A DNA stretch of 64,000 nt from Tetmemena sp. SeJ-2015. Lineage: Eukaryota > Ciliophora > Spirotrichea > Sporadotrichida > Oxytrichidae. The translations under genes and the position numbers were made by a program. Below are positions 9,992 to 22,933 of the stretch, piece after piece. The notes under the pieces are model-generated. The model worked only from the letters and a program-made list of their open reading frames with translations. It was not told where the DNA came from and did not search any database. Every line of letters starts with the position of its first letter. Position 1 is the first letter of the stretch. The stretch is taken from contig JAJKFJ010022504.1 in assembly GCA_027382625.1 (NCBI GenBank), forward strand, positions 62,001 to 126,000, read 5' to 3'.

Positions 9992-10402
9992 ATGTCTAGA
10001 GAATTCGAGCACTCACTTTAGTACGATTTTGATGATAATTTAATGAGAGAGGTTCTTATAGAACTCTCTGACCTATTCAGATCCAAGTATGATATTTGCA
10101 CATACTTATTATCAGAAATATGTAAGCATACTTAACTTTTTTTCTAGAGAAAAGCTTGAGCTCTCTAGCTCATGAAACAAGCAGCTAAGATGTTGAAGGC
10201 TAGAGGATAGATACAGATTCCCCCTCCAATCACATCACTTAAGAAATTCAATTACATCGATGGTCTTTTTTCATCCCAGAAGTAAGTTTAGAGAGACAAT
10301 TTTTTCTCTCAATTGTTATCCATAAACGCAAGTTTACTTAAAGAGTTAAGAGCCCAGATAGATTAAACTATCTTTTGTAGGAGTTATACTTTTTTTAAAT
10401 GA
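9992..10402 (+). CDS. Short spliced gene, unknown
   Basis: ATG 9992 opens an acidic N-terminal region (SREFEHSLQYDFDDNLMREV) followed by helical sequence. A 39-nt segment at 10122-10160 has GTAAGC..TTGAG ends and holds the only TGA of the frame; removing it gives LLSEISLQLMKQAAKMLKARG. A second strong donor (AGAAGTAAGTTT) lies at 10284, where composition turns AT-rich. Splicing from it to an AG at 10439 would keep the frame and give SSQKVQEDESYSELF; read without that splice the protein ends at TGA 10400. No domain recognised. The first ~95 codons look coding; the 3' end is uncertain. Confidence 0.45.
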
Positions 10403-12534
10403 AGTATCAATATTTTAATAATAGAGCTTCTAATTTTAGAAAGTTCAAGAGGATGAGAGTTATTCGGAATTATTTTATTCTCTAAACATAGATATTAGTT
10501 AGGAAAATTTTTAGAAATAATAAAGTTCCTTTTATTGTTTACTGATGGAATAGTAAATATGTGTAAAGACTTTATCAATAGTTGGAATAGAATGGAGTTT
10601 AATTTTTTTCTCAAAATTACTATTTTAAACCCCTTATGAGAATTTGAAATAAATTTCATAACTCAGCCAAATAGTGAATCGAATTTTATTTTAGTGCTAA
10701 AATCACAAAGCATAAATTTTATCCTATTAAAGTAATGTGCCCTTTCAAAGAAGAGAGATACTTTACCCTTTTAGTTTCCATATTAAGATTTTGAAATATT
10801 TTTTTTACCTTATTTAAAAGAAGCTTGGATATATATTTTTATCGAATAGATAAATTCATCAGCAAAGTCAATCGAAATCTATTTTTTATAAAATGAGAAT
10901 TTAGATTTTAAAGTCTAGGAGCAATTTTTATTTTATCAAAATTTATATTAGTCAATAATATTATATAAATGATAAAATTGTTGAAATATCCTTCCTTTAA
11001 TTTAAAATCCGGGAGGGGCTGAATTTCCGCTTAAGCGGAAATCATATAGAAATATAACTTTTCAAAAGTTTTGCTAATCCTACAATATTATGAAAAATAT
11101 TTGATTGTTTGCTAAATTTATACATTTAGAATAATAATTAGTTAGATAGGAAGTTTACTTTCTTTTATAAAATTGCTATTATATCCCTTTAATTGATAAA
11201 TAATAATGAAAATATTTTAGCAAATAATATTAGACAATGCGGATCAGCTCTTTATGAAAAGCAGCAAAATAAATAATTTAAATTGAAAACTGATTTAAAC
11301 TTCAAAATAAAAATATGGATATAAATTTAATCAAGAATATAATGATACTATAGTTAATGATAGAATGAGAAATGAGAAATTATAGATCCTATGAGTACCT
11401 TTAAATTTTGTAGAATTGGAGTTGAAATTACTTTGCATCCCTGGAGTTGAGGTCTTTAATTTTTTATTTAGATAAAAATTATAAAATACAATAGATCATC
11501 AAATTCAATTTAATTTTAATCAACATTTCCCTTAACCCCTAATTCTTAAAAATTTTGCTAAATAGATTAATTAACAAAGCATAAAATCCAATTTAAATAC
11601 TTAGCATTCTGTCAGGTTTTATCATCATGAACTTCATTTATTTAAATTTATCAGATCACCTATTTTCGTTGTTTAAGGATAAAAATAAAATTTAACTATT
11701 CTAAAAAATATATTAGCTATAAACTGAGGGGCTATATTCTAATTCAAATTCGACATCAACTTAAAAATTAAATATTATATTACTCAAACTTAATTTACGA
11801 AATTGTAAAACATTATTATTTTTAATGTAGTTATTAACTCTAATGAGAATTAAAATTTTTACTAAGATACATTCTGAATCTCATCCATTAGTGGTAAAAC
11901 ATAAAGTTTAAATAGCAATAAATATTAGAGATATAATTTAAAATATAAAAACCTGAGAACTTACATTATATTACATATTTAGTAATGGAAATTCTTCTCT
12001 CGTTAATCAATTTACCTACTGATTAAATTAATATTTTAATAATTTTAGACCACCCATCACCCTCACCATATTCTCTACTTACAAAAAATACAAAATAAAG
12101 GATAAAATTTTGCAAATTGTTGTATTGATTTTATGAAATTTGGCCTTTATGGAATTAATGAAAAAAGGCTTTTTTAATTTCTTAACTTTAATAAATATTA
12201 CGGTTAAATGTTTATTTTAGAAATGTCTAAATAAATTCTTATTTAAATTAATTAGATAAATTAAATAGGATTTAATATATTATAGGAGAACTTAAAGTAA
12301 TATCAGTGAGCCTACTTAAGCGCTATTTTATTCTTGAATAAAATTAAATACTGAGAAAAAAAATATCGATAATAAGAGCAAGCTAAAATATTAACTTAGA
12401 GAATGTCAAGGATAGTTATTTGCCGACACGTAATTTTAAATCCTACCTTAATCTAAAACCCTAAATTTGATAAGAAAGTGATAATATGTTGTGTATAACA
12501 AATTTATTTATTTTCACATATAATTATTAGAGTC
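10403..12534. other. AT-rich region with a 20-bp palindrome, no firm gene
   Basis: A plus-strand frame stays open from 10440 to about 11090 (~215 codons) and could be the last exon of the preceding gene, but in DNA this AT-rich with one stop codon such frames occur by chance. Bases 11023-11042 form the perfect palindrome ATTTCCGCTTAAGCGGAAAT. The rest shows no feature I can support. Confidence 0.4.
11023..11042. repeat. Perfect 20-bp palindrome, TTCCGC-N4-GCGGAA type
   Basis: The sequence equals its own reverse complement and shares its TTCCGC/GCGGAA arms and 4-bp centre spacing with the palindrome at 8042-8059. It sits just right of a small GC-richer patch (CCGGGAGGGGCT). Confidence 0.65.
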
Positions 12535-12725
12535 AAAAGCTGGATGTAGTCAACTTTATCAGTAGTAATAGCCACAACATCAATATTCAACTTGACAAGG
12601 TTAAACTAAAGAAGAAGCAAAAAGTACGAATACAATGTTAAGAAGGAAAAAAGAGGTATTTTGTTCGCGAACGAAAGCAAAACATTAATTAAAACGATAA
12701 AAAAATACTTGAGGTGTGCCAAAAA
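12535..12725 (+). CDS. Possible coding fragment, Lys-rich, unknown
   Basis: About 60 codons use more C- and G-ending codons than the surroundings and read KLDVVNFISSNSHNINIQL then a Lys/Arg-rich helix. No start, stop or splice site defines it, and the opposite strand also gives a plausible text. It contains the 10-bp palindrome GTTCGCGAAC. Treat it as a possible exon or decayed exon. Confidence 0.2.
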
Positions 12726-12887
12726 TAATATTTTTTGCTGTAAATGATTAAGAAGCATTTATTACATTTTGAATATAGCATTTCTCCTTCTTTTATGATA
12801 GGCTTTATTTAAATATTTTATAAAATTCATGACTAATAAAAGAGAAATGTAGGAGATCATAAAAAATTCTGATTTGCTATTTATAAT

Positions 12888-13230
12888 TCAAATTTAATTT
12901 GGGCTAAAAGAGTGCTACTTATGTTAAGTAGAAGCAGTTGATGGTTTTGGTTGTTGCGTGTTATTGTTTAAAATATTTTCACGAATTTAATTTGTTCGAG
13001 TAACCTGGGAAGCTGCTGTAATAGTTTAGGTGCTATTAACTAAGGAGGTAGTGAATGGTCGCTAACTATATCTTTTAGCTATAGAATTTTGGACAGCAAT
13101 CGAACTTGTCTGAGCTATAGTTTATTAATTAGACGTATCTGGTTTTGATTTAGCAGCGATTGAATTTGTTCTTATTATATCTCTGAATTTAATGGAAAAT
13201 AGAATTAAACTATAATGGATTTGATTATTG
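12888..13230 (-). CDS. Possible Ser/Thr/Asn/Gln-rich coding segment
   Basis: The minus strand has a ~110-codon frame ending at TGA (12888-12890) whose product is rich in Ser, Thr, Ala, Asn and Gln with codons unlike the AT-rich flanks. It looks like a low-complexity linker of a larger protein. No start or splice sites are clear, and the plus strand has a shorter competing frame. It lies between members of the minus-strand F-box/Kelch family but has no visible relation to them. Confidence 0.3.
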
Positions 13231-14094
13231 GTATTTGAACTATATAGGATTTAAGTAATTATTATACCATTTGATTAAAATTTAATTATATCTATATCAG
13301 TTTTTTGGGAATACTCAATTCAGACTTATAATCATTTAAAATTGTATAGTAATTATATGGAGTATATGAGTTTGAAAGAATGATATCTCGTAGTTTAATT
13401 GGTTTAATTTTTAAAAATAATACTGGTATTAATTTTGTATGGCAATAGAACAATCTGCTGATCTAGAATGCTTGAGCCATTTCAACTGCCTCATATTTAC
13501 AATCCTTATTTATTAATTTAACTGATAATTGATCTATAATTCCTTATAAGTAATAATAATGCAGACGATTTTACTTCCTCTTTCTTAAACTTTGGAAGAG
13601 AGTTTTTCTGTTAAGTTTCTTTCATAAGAGCTCTCATCTATTTATTTAATAAATTTTAACCTATGCTGCATCTAATTTTTTCTTCTCTTTAATTTCAATA
13701 TGCTTAAAATTCACTCCAGGAATAAAAACATAATACTTTTAATTTATTTGCTTTTTAATAACTCAATTTATAGCAAAAATAGTTTTTTTTCCCTTAAAAA
13801 TTAAAGGAAAAATTTTTAGATAATTTTTCGGGGTTTAATTTTTTAAAAAAAAAAATTTTAAAATTTTTTAATTTTTGAAATTTTAATTAAATTTTTTAAA
13901 AAAATTTAAAAATTTAAAATAAAATTTTTTTTTTTAAAAATTTAAGGGTTTTAATTTTTTAAAAATTTAACTTTTATTTTTAAAAAAATTATAAAATTGA
14001 AAAAAAATTTTTTTAATAGAAAACCCTATATTCAAATTATTTTTAGTAAGCATTCAGATAAAAATTAAATGTGGGAGTCTTTTATTTGTTGAAA

Positions 14095-17000
14095 TAAAAG
14101 TAGTACGTTGCCTTTTGATCTTGGCTTGAATATCTAACTTAAAAGTGGCCATAATCATTGGTAGCTATAAGAACTTAATTGTCTACATAAAAATCCTGCC
14201 AGTTTTAAGATTTATTCAAAACACCATTTTATAAATTGGGGGTTTTTTTAAAAAATTTTATTCATTTAAAAGAAAATTAAAAACCCCCTTTAAATTCTTA
14301 TTTATAAAATAAAAAATTAATTCTTTCTGTTTAATTAAAAATTTTTAAAAATTCAAAAAAATTTTTTTAAACAAAAACGATATAATTATTTGCAGTTTGA
14401 GTTATAAATAATTTTAAAATTTAAAAATTTAAAGGGCCCCTTTAAGTTTTTTAAAATTTCCATTTATTCTTCTTTTTTCACAAAAATTTTGCTACTTATT
14501 CAGTTGAACAATAGAATTAAATTTCATTTAAATTTTTAAAAATTTAAAAAAAAGAGGTTTGATTGTTAATATTGTCTATAGAAATTATTAGCAACATCTT
14601 AATGCTTACTTGTGCCCTTTTATTTCTGATAGCGATCAATATCATGATAAGTGGACTTTTTAAATTTTTTTCAAAAAAAATTAAAAATTTTGTTTACTAT
14701 CCCCCAGAAGTTGATAGCAGCCCGTTTCGGGTTTTTTTCTTCATTTCAGGAGTCTAAATCCAATATTCTGCAAAAATTTCCCCAAAAAGGTTTTTAATCT
14801 TTACACTTTTTAAAACAATTAACTTCACTTAAAAAATACTCTCTATTCAAATTCAGTTTATTTTATTTTAAAATTTTAAATTTTTTTAGTAGTTAAGAAT
14901 TAATTGTTTTTCGATGATTGGTTAAATTAATAGGCTGGTATATTATAATTAAGGAATTTTATATATTTAATTTTCTCACGGCAGCTTGCTGCAGAGTCCA
15001 TTATATAAATAATTTATATTCAAAATAAAAATAATTGAATAGCCTCTTTCTTCTTAATTTTATTTGATTAGATAACACTAAATTTCATATTAAAATCTTA
15101 AATAATATTGCCAAGTTGTTTTATGAATTTAAAGCTTGATAGATTTTAGAGATATCTTCTGTCTGTCTATGCTACATAACGGAACACTCTTTATTTAATT
15201 GTCTATGATGTAATAAAATTAAATATATAACCATTTTTTGTTAAATCAAAGTTGACTTAGATAAATATAGCTACTGGCAATAATTTGGTAAGCAAGGTGA
15301 ATGGGTGTAGACTATTTTTATTAATTTTCCGTCTAAATTTTCGGGGCTGAGCCTTAGATTATTGGTCATAAAAAAAGAATTACGTTGCTTTATAATTTAA
15401 AAACTAGATAAATTTCCTATAATGAAGATCAGAGTTATCTTTTCAATTAATAAACAAGTAAATCCTAATCGACTTGGAGATCATAATCATAATGGTTTCC
15501 TGCGAAAATAAAAGCGATGCCAAAACAATAAAGATAATCCTGATGGAGAATACTTCTCTATTACTATATACGAATCAAACTATTATTATATATTTGCAAT
15601 TTTATCCCATAAATTAAAATATCTTAATTGTGTCAGACTCTTAATCGTGTTAAGAATTTTTAATATTAAAAACTTCAACGTCTTCAATAATTAAAATAAT
15701 AGAACTTATAAATTAATTAAAAGAGAATTTAAAATATGCAATAATTTGATTTATATATTGAGTTTAAATTGCAACTTATATTCTAGAGAATATTAACTCA
15801 ACTTCAACAAATACCTTGTAATTATCAATGACTAGAATTATTAAATTTAAATCAAGAATTAAGTAAGATTGGTTAAAATAGATGATCGCTTAAATAAATT
15901 TTTTCAAATAGCTAGAAAGGAAATGTCTTAAACTTAAGTATGAATTTTTTTATTTGAAGTTTTCCAAATTAATTCCTTCACATTCATATAAAGTATTCCA
16001 TAATAAAAATATGTCATAAAGTTAATTTTATACGAATAAATATATTTTTATAACAAGATATGAGGTTCATTATATTAGAGTAAATTATTCATATAATAGT
16101 TTGTTTATTCCTCCATTGACCCAATAAATCTTTTTTCAAATTTTTTCATAACTAATGTAATAAACATAATTAATTTTTTAGATAATTAGAATATCTCGAC
16201 ATTATATTTTATAACTTATTTTCAGTACTTTTTAATCATATTATCTATTTTACCTTGCAAGCCCATCCTTATAATACTTAAGAGGAATGCAAATGTAATT
16301 CTTAATATTTGAACCAGCAATAAAAATTAATCGAGAAAATATCTGTATCATAGAATAAGCTAAGCTTGCTAATTCATTCTAATTTAAAAAGAACCCATTT
16401 CATTCATATTAAAATTTAATGATTGTAATTTAACAGAAATAAAAATGAAAAGCTAAAACTTAAGTTCAAGATTATATCTAAATTCAATATATTTTCTCAA
16501 GGTATATTATAAATTAACATCTTTAACATCCTCTCTCAGAGATTTGGGCTCTTTTTTAGTGTAGCAGCCTATAATGTAAAGTTTTCCTTTGTGATAAAAA
16601 AACCCGCAATTTCCTCTTCCATTTTCCAATTTTCCGAAATGATTAGTGGGCAAAAATTACTGCTTATAAGTGTCAAATACTTCTATATCCTTGAGATACA
16701 CTAAACTTTGATCCTAGTAAACATTATAAATAAGATATAACTTAACATGTTTTCTTGCTGACAAGAAGAAGCCCCCAACTATGAATATGTACCGATTACA
16801 GACTAGCTCTATTGTTGATTCTTGGCATTTTGGCATCTTTTTGCTATCTACACTGTTGGTGATAAGCAATGATTTTAGGCAAAGTCTATGAACAGTTACA
16901 AATACATTTTTTTAAACTTGGGAAGCCCCCCCAATTGAAAATTAAAATTTTTTTTCTTTTTTTTTAAAAAAAATTTTAAAAAGCAAAAAAAATATTTTAA

Positions 17001-18593
17001 ATTTCAGCCTTAAGAAAAAATTTTATTTTTATTAAGGGTTTTTCACTTTATTTTTTAAAAGAAAATTTTTTATTTAAAAATAAATTTAAATAAAATGAAA
17101 AAAAGAATAAAAAAAAAAGAAATTTGATTATGATTCAATAGTTTTATAAAGGATATTAAATTAGATGATTTAATATAAGTATACTATGCTAAAATGATTA
17201 AATATTAAAAAACGTTCAATTAGATAAAAAGCGTCGCCTGCTTTTATGACTCTGTCAACTTTAAGCTTTTGAGGATTCTTTATCATATAGTGATTCCATT
17301 CTAAACCGCTCACTTTTACTTTGACATCGATTGTATCCTTCAGATATTTCCAGTATACTCTATCTACAGTTGCGAACTTTTTGTTTTTTCCCCCCTTTAA
17401 GAATTTTATTTAAATCCACTTTTGCTAGAAATTTAATTATAGAAAAAAGTATTAAAAAATTTTCTGAAATGAGTTTTATATTTCTCCATTACTAATTTGA
17501 TTTTCAAAAAAAATTTTAAAATTTAAGAGAAAGGATTTGAAAAAAATTTTTAATTTTAATTTAAATTTAATATTAAAAAAACTTTTATAAAAGCACAGAT
17601 ATAAAAATTTTAAATATAATAAATGTTATTTAATAATTAAAATATAAAATTAAATTCTAATTAATTTAAAAATTTTATTTACAAGTAATTCGATTATGCA
17701 ATTAGTTTACCTATAATAAATAAAAAGCCCTATGCTCAAGCAATCCATGCGGAAAATTATTCTGATATTTTATAAAAACTAATCAAAAAATAAATAAACT
17801 TTTATCCACTAAAAACAAATTCTAAACTATCGAAACAATTACCAGAATTCCCTTAATTGTCCATAAAGTCTATCTTAATAACACGAAATATCATTCCTTA
17901 CTGCATGGAAGAGGATTAAATTGGGTGAATTAGATTAGAAAGCTTTCACTCCAAAAATCCCAAAAACCTCATCAGAGTTGTTTAGATTTAGAAATAGAAA
18001 AAAATATAAAGTAATCATCCTGTCCAGACTTAAAGAATCCACGGAGTTAGGTCAACTTTGAGAAACTTAAGTGAAAACTGTCAGTGTGCAAGACCTAATT
18101 AGATTCCCTAACAGTTTTATCACCATTTTAGCAGTTACATACCCATATAAGACTGTGTATTTTAATTTAATATTTGCTTTGGCATAAGACCAACAGCTTC
18201 TTTCCAAATAAATCTTTCTTATTTATTCACTAAAACTATTGATGAATTACTAAACAATAAAGCCTTAAGATTAACCATCCTCTAGAAAACAATTATTGAG
18301 CGATAAATTCAACACTTAGCTTCACTCAACTTTGTTACAATTATGGTATTTATAAATTTTAACTTTATAATTTAATAATTCACAAAAATAATATAATCCA
18401 TAAATATTTTTAAAATCTTCAAGTTACTCATGTATTGAAAAGTTCTTTCGGTATCTGCATCTTCAAGAGAACAGTTATTGAGTACTTGTGGAATAAATCG
18501 GTTGTAGAATATTTTACACAAGCCTTAAAGAGCGAACTGTTCTGAATAGATCAAGTAGTTGATGATATTGAAAATACTTGAGCTTTTAAATGC
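14095..18593 (-). CDS. F-box/Kelch protein gene in pieces (copy 1)
   Basis: Coding blocks lie in order on the minus strand. 18418-18593 is an F-box exon with CKIFYNRFIPQVL. A short ATG-led block starts at 17748. 17220-17384 gives DRVYWKYLKDTIDVKVK and PQKLKVDRVIKAGDAFYL. 16745-16906 ends in a Kelch strand (NRYIFIVGG). 16535-16705 gives KDIEVFDTYKQQFLP, GRGNCGFF and LYIIGC. 14107-14213 gives NWQDFYVDNQVLIATNDYGH. Each of these blocks has a counterpart in the copy at 20.1-22.9 kb, so the order is supported by paralogy. F-box/Kelch proteins usually act as substrate receptors of SCF ubiquitin ligases. The gaps of hundreds of bp are AT-rich and partly of poor sequence quality; they could be introns or internally eliminated sequences. 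I saw no in-frame TGA in this copy. Confidence 0.6.
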
Positions 18594-19041
18594 TAATAAA
18601 ATAAAATTATAGGATAGTTACATAATTGTTTGTTCATCTTTTATGGTAATTTTATGAGAATAGATTAATCAAAAGATCCACTTTAATCACTTAGTCTCAA
18701 GTTAATAATCAAGAACTTAACTTATTTAAATTTATGGGCTCACCGATTTTTGTCCATTTTTAGGTGAAATTTAACAATTATATTTACTAAAAAGAATAAT
18801 TATCAGCTTTCAATAAAGCTATAAGATATATTATTTAGCAAAATTTAAGATAATTTTATAACAATAATAAATCTTCAAATAAAAAATATGTGTTTTATCA
18901 GCATCATCATTATTCGATAAATTAATATAAAATCTATGCCGTAGTATTTTGAAAAGCAGAAGCAATATATAAAAATTTTAATATATCTTTAATTAAGATC
19001 TATCAGTCATTTTAATCCCCTTTGTTTTTTGTTTTACACTT

Positions 19042-19544
19042 TTACCTTGAAAATTAAAATTTAAATTAAAAGTTTAAATTCAGGACGCAACGACCGGCAT
19101 GGCACCGCCTTTCCCAAGGCTTTGGTTTGGTATCCATTGGCTGGGGGGTGGGGCTTAAAAAAAGGCAAGGGGTAATGGCACCGAACCCCGGGGAAGGTGG
19201 TTTACACTCACTGGAGAGAATAAAGGTGAGTGGTCTCCCCCCTCACCCCCCTAATTTGTAGGCGTGGGGGGAGGGATCCTTTGGGGAAACCCATCATGCA
19301 GTGGACAGTGAAGCCCGACGCGCGGGGAGCGCCTTTTCCCAAAAGGATGCTTCTGATTTTTTTTTCTCCTCCTTTATAGGTCAGGTTTTTTTTTGGATGA
19401 TATGAGAAGCCGGGGGCTTCTGCTCAGAGTGTGAGGGGGCGGGGGTGCAGTGTTTTAAAATCCCCATGGCATACGTAGGCCAATACGTGAGTATTATATA
19501 TGCCGGGGGCCCTTTAATTCCCTTAATTATTACCTTGAAAATTA
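19042..19544. other. GC-rich insert between 15-bp direct repeats
   Basis: The sequence TTACCTTGAAAATTA occurs at 19042-19056 and again at 19530-19544. Between them, from about 19080 to 19510, lies DNA rich in G and C with long G and C runs, possible hairpins (for example CACTCAC/GTGAGTG near 19207-19232 and GAAGC/GCTTC near 19410), and two similar phrases, ATGGCACCG, at about 19098 and 19173. It has no convincing ORF. The repeats could be a target-site duplication or a pointer pair of the kind that flanks ciliate excised segments. The abnormal homopolymers mean part of it may be badly called sequence. Confidence 0.6.
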
Positions 19545-20124
19545 GAGGACCAAATAATAAATTGCATTTTAAGAATTCAGTTGTTAAAGATTACTCTTAT
19601 CTTTTTTAATATATTACCCTAAAAAGATCTTTGAATTGTCTTAATAGAAATAAAATGTCATTAAGAGTATGCTATTACTGATTAGCAAAGAATGAATTAT
19701 TCGAATTGTCATTGTTTAATTGTTAAATTTGTTTTTAACATTTATGTAACCTAATTTTAATAAAAAATTAAGTTCGATTCTCTATCTTCATTTAGGTCTT
19801 GATGACTGTTTAGTTTCTTCTTTATTAAAATTAAAAGCTAAATATTTTGAAGAGTCTAATTTTACTTGATAATAATATGCCTCAAATTTAATGCTGGAAT
19901 CAAACCCAAAAAATTATTTAATTCAAAATGAATTTATTTTTACTAAAGAATGATTTATAATAAAGTAATCTTAAATAGAAATATTGGTTTAGAATAGAGT
20001 AGTATAAAATATAAGCTTTCAGTTTTATTAAAAATTAATTTACAAAAAATAAATTTACTATGCATTAAGATCACACATTTAAATAGAATAATCTATGCTA
20101 CAATTGATAAAAACGGATTACAAA

Positions 20125-22933
20125 ATAAATTAGTATTGAGCTAATTCTTGATCTCTAAAAATTCTTATTTGGATGTGTCCGTAATCATTTGTTGCAATTA
20201 ATAAATTTTGGTCGACGAAAAAGTCTTGCCAGTTGTTTGAACATTATATATGAGTCTTCAGTATTTCAATCAGATAAATGGGTAAATATATTCTACCTCA
20301 TCTAAGCTAATTTTATCGAGGATATCTTATCCCTAATTTCAATCCCATTCTAATTTTACTTAAATAAATTGTTGGATTATTTTTTTTGAATATATTTCTT
20401 CATTAAAAAATAATGCGGACAATTAAATTAAAATTAATGTTTTTATTAAACAGAAAGTGAGTAATTGGCTATTATTTTTGCTTATCTAGGATTAAATTTA
20501 TTTTTATTATAACTAAAAAGCACTTAACTACCTTAAATCATTTATGAATGAATTGCATTTGTATTTACTTATTTTATACAATATATTTAATAATTTAAAA
20601 CAACATTCTCAATTTTCTCTACATAAATATTGAATATTTAACAAAGTTTACTTGTTTTCTAATTTTTCACCTGATATTTGCTAATGTCTAGTTCGGTCTT
20701 CAAGTTAGCGTCCGAGAAAATATATCCATTGAATCTATCCTTATCTTGGCTGAGGAAGAAGCATCTGAAATCCAGTTTCATGTATTAAGTGGGAGACTCG
20801 CTCCAAAAATATTCAAACTAATCCACAAGCCAAAACACGATATTCTTATATTCAAACAAATTTTAAATTAACTTATTTCTTAAATTATTTTAATATCTTT
20901 GCCCATCAATTTTATAAACTTGGTCTCTTAAAACAAATTAAATCTCATTGTCTAAGCTGGAAGAATAATAGCTATTTAACTGTTTTTTCATAATTTCAGC
21001 ATCCCATCAATTATTTTTATTGCCTTTCAAATTGATAATCTCAATCCCTTCAATATTTAATAAATTATTTTTTTGAATCATCCAATTTTTCTATAAAAAA
21101 ATAAGATTTATTTACTCTTGTATACTTGCTTATAAAGCAAGATTCAGTTTGAGAAATAATTTGTTTTTACTCTCTTAATACCTTAAGTAATCTTACTCTC
21201 AATTCGTATTTTGAATTTACTTCTATTATATTTCTTAAGTCTTCCTTTTTATGGACATGATTAATTTATATTTTTTTATCTAAAAAGAATGATCTCTGCC
21301 TTAATTACATTTTAAAATACGAATAATTGTTAAGAATATTTTGTTTAAGAAGTGAGGACCTTTTCTAATATAACCGCCTATAATAAATAGACTGCCATCC
21401 ATTTCAAACAGTGTAGCTAATCCTCTCCCCTCAATTAATTTTCCAAAATGGTTTGTCCCCAAAAACTTTTGCTTCTTAGTATCGAAAACTTCAATGTCCT
21501 TGTTATAGATAAGTTTTCAGTGCTTCTCAAAATTAAATTATTTAGAAAAAATAACAAATAATGTAAATTTAAACTTCAAAAGAATTATTTTATAGCAATA
21601 AACTATAAAAATGTTCATATTAAATTGAGATAAGTAATATTTTTTTCAATAATATACCATATTTATATTTGTTTAGTATTATACTAGGAATTTTAATTAA
21701 AATCATTGATTGGTTAAAATAATAAATGGGAAGTTGCAACTTCGTGGCAGTTGAAATAGCAGATTCACCTCCTGATCTGCAGCTTGTTCGATACCCTTTA
21801 ATTTTTAAAATGAGTTTCTTCTTTAGTCATAGGTAGCAGCTAGATATGATGTGCGCAATTTCTTTAATTTGAAATACTAATCTATCTTCAACTTGTGTCG
21901 CATTAATAACTCTTTACTGCACGCTTCCTACAAAAGTTGCAAGGATTAAAAGTTCTTATTTTATACTAAACCAAATGGTAATTATTAAATTTTAACAGAC
22001 TTTAACTGTAACTGATTTAATCTATTTAAATTTTAATATCTAATTTAATTCTCTTTTTAATAAATTCCCTTCTGTATTTAAATTGTTTTCTGCTTTAATA
22101 TATTTTAATATAATTAATTTGAATTGTCTTAATTAAATATCAAAACCCTTTGGTTACCCAAGATAAGAACCTCCTACTATGAATATGTATCTTTTAAGAA
22201 TAAGTTAGATGGTTGCCTCTTAGCAGTTGGGCATTTACTTCTTAGCAATCTTGTTCTTAATTGTCCTCGTTACCAAGCAAACCATGTGAATTGTTTCATA
22301 ACATAAATTAATCGTTGTCAAGCTCTCATCCCTTTCAACAAATTAATATTTATTTATAAATTAATTTAAAAATATGAAAATTAATTTCAAGAATATAAAA
22401 AGCGTCGCCAGCTCTAATGGCTCAGTCTACCTTAATCTTCTGAGGGTTGGTAATCATGAAATGGTTCCATTCTAGGGGCTTGGATTTAACTTTGACATCC
22501 ACTAAATCTTTGAGGGTGAGCCAGTATACTCTGTCTAGAGTAACTGCTGAAGGAGGTTTTGCATTAGCTAAATTTAAATTTGCTAGAGTCAAAAAGTCCA
22601 TGCGGTAAATTAAATAAATCTTTTTGTGACTTTACTCCTCAAAAGAATAATTCTCGCTTGACCCCTCTAGATCACATACCTGAATTGCCTGAGGGATTAT
22701 TGCTTTATTAGAATTTAACAATGTTTTAAATTAAAAATATTGTGTATAAATATATTTCAATGGTTAAAGATAACTTAAAGATTATACTTAATATAAGTAT
22801 CTATTTATCTAATTACAAATTTTAATTATTTCTATATTCTCTTGTAGAACTTTTTGCAGAGAGATTATATTCCCATCTTTTCAGAATAAACAGGTAACTT
22901 AATATCCCGAAGATAGTTGAACTATGTAAAGCT
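20125..22933 (-). pseudogene. F-box/Kelch protein gene (copy 2), decayed
   Basis: Blocks match copy 1. The F-box is at 22833-22933 (STIFGILSYL then SLCKKFYKRI) with a frame break inside it. A start codon block lies at 22601 (MDFLTLANLNLANAKPPSAV). DRVYW/AIRAGDAF-type sequence is at 22400-22560, with TGA where copy 1 has Arg (KVDR). A Kelch strand RYIFIVGG lies near 22185. KDIEVFDTKKQKFLGTNHFG and LFIIGGY are at 21365-21520. Further blocks lie at 20900-21060 (with a second TGA) and 20690-20830, and NNWQDFFVDQNLLIATNDYG near 20160-20250. A dispersed repeat (21715-22010) sits between two Kelch blocks. Two premature stops and a frame break argue for a pseudogene unless they are sequence errors. 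Confidence 0.6.
21715..22010 (+). mobile_element. Dispersed ~300-bp repeat, copy 1 (reference orientation)
   Basis: One end reads GATTGGTTAAAATAATAAAT then a GTTGCAACT motif, and the middle has a GC-richer CCTGATCTGCAGCTTGTTCG. The other end has ACAAAAGTTGCAAGGAT followed by AAAAGTTCTT. The same order recurs at 57650-57990, at 34985-35250, and inverted at 45640-46010, 40290-40640 and, in part, 55650-55830. The near-terminal GTTGCAA motifs are in inverted arrangement, so it may be a MITE. It lies inside the copy-2 Kelch gene. Confidence 0.65.

Noticed and set aside
14563..14757. 64-codon hydrophobic ORF
   Set aside because: It lies in AT-rich, homopolymer-laden sequence; any such frame gives Leu/Ile/Phe-rich text, and there is no homolog in the sister gene copy.
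15325..15360. A TTTTCGGGGCTGAGCC phrase resembling the MITE end at 44316-44333
   Set aside because: No matching second end or internal similarity was found within 400 bp on either side.
15422..15943. Plus-strand 173-codon open frame
   Set aside because: Only TGA ends a frame here, so frames of this length arise by chance in AT-rich DNA; it has no start context, domain or paralog, and it lies inside the minus-strand Kelch gene.
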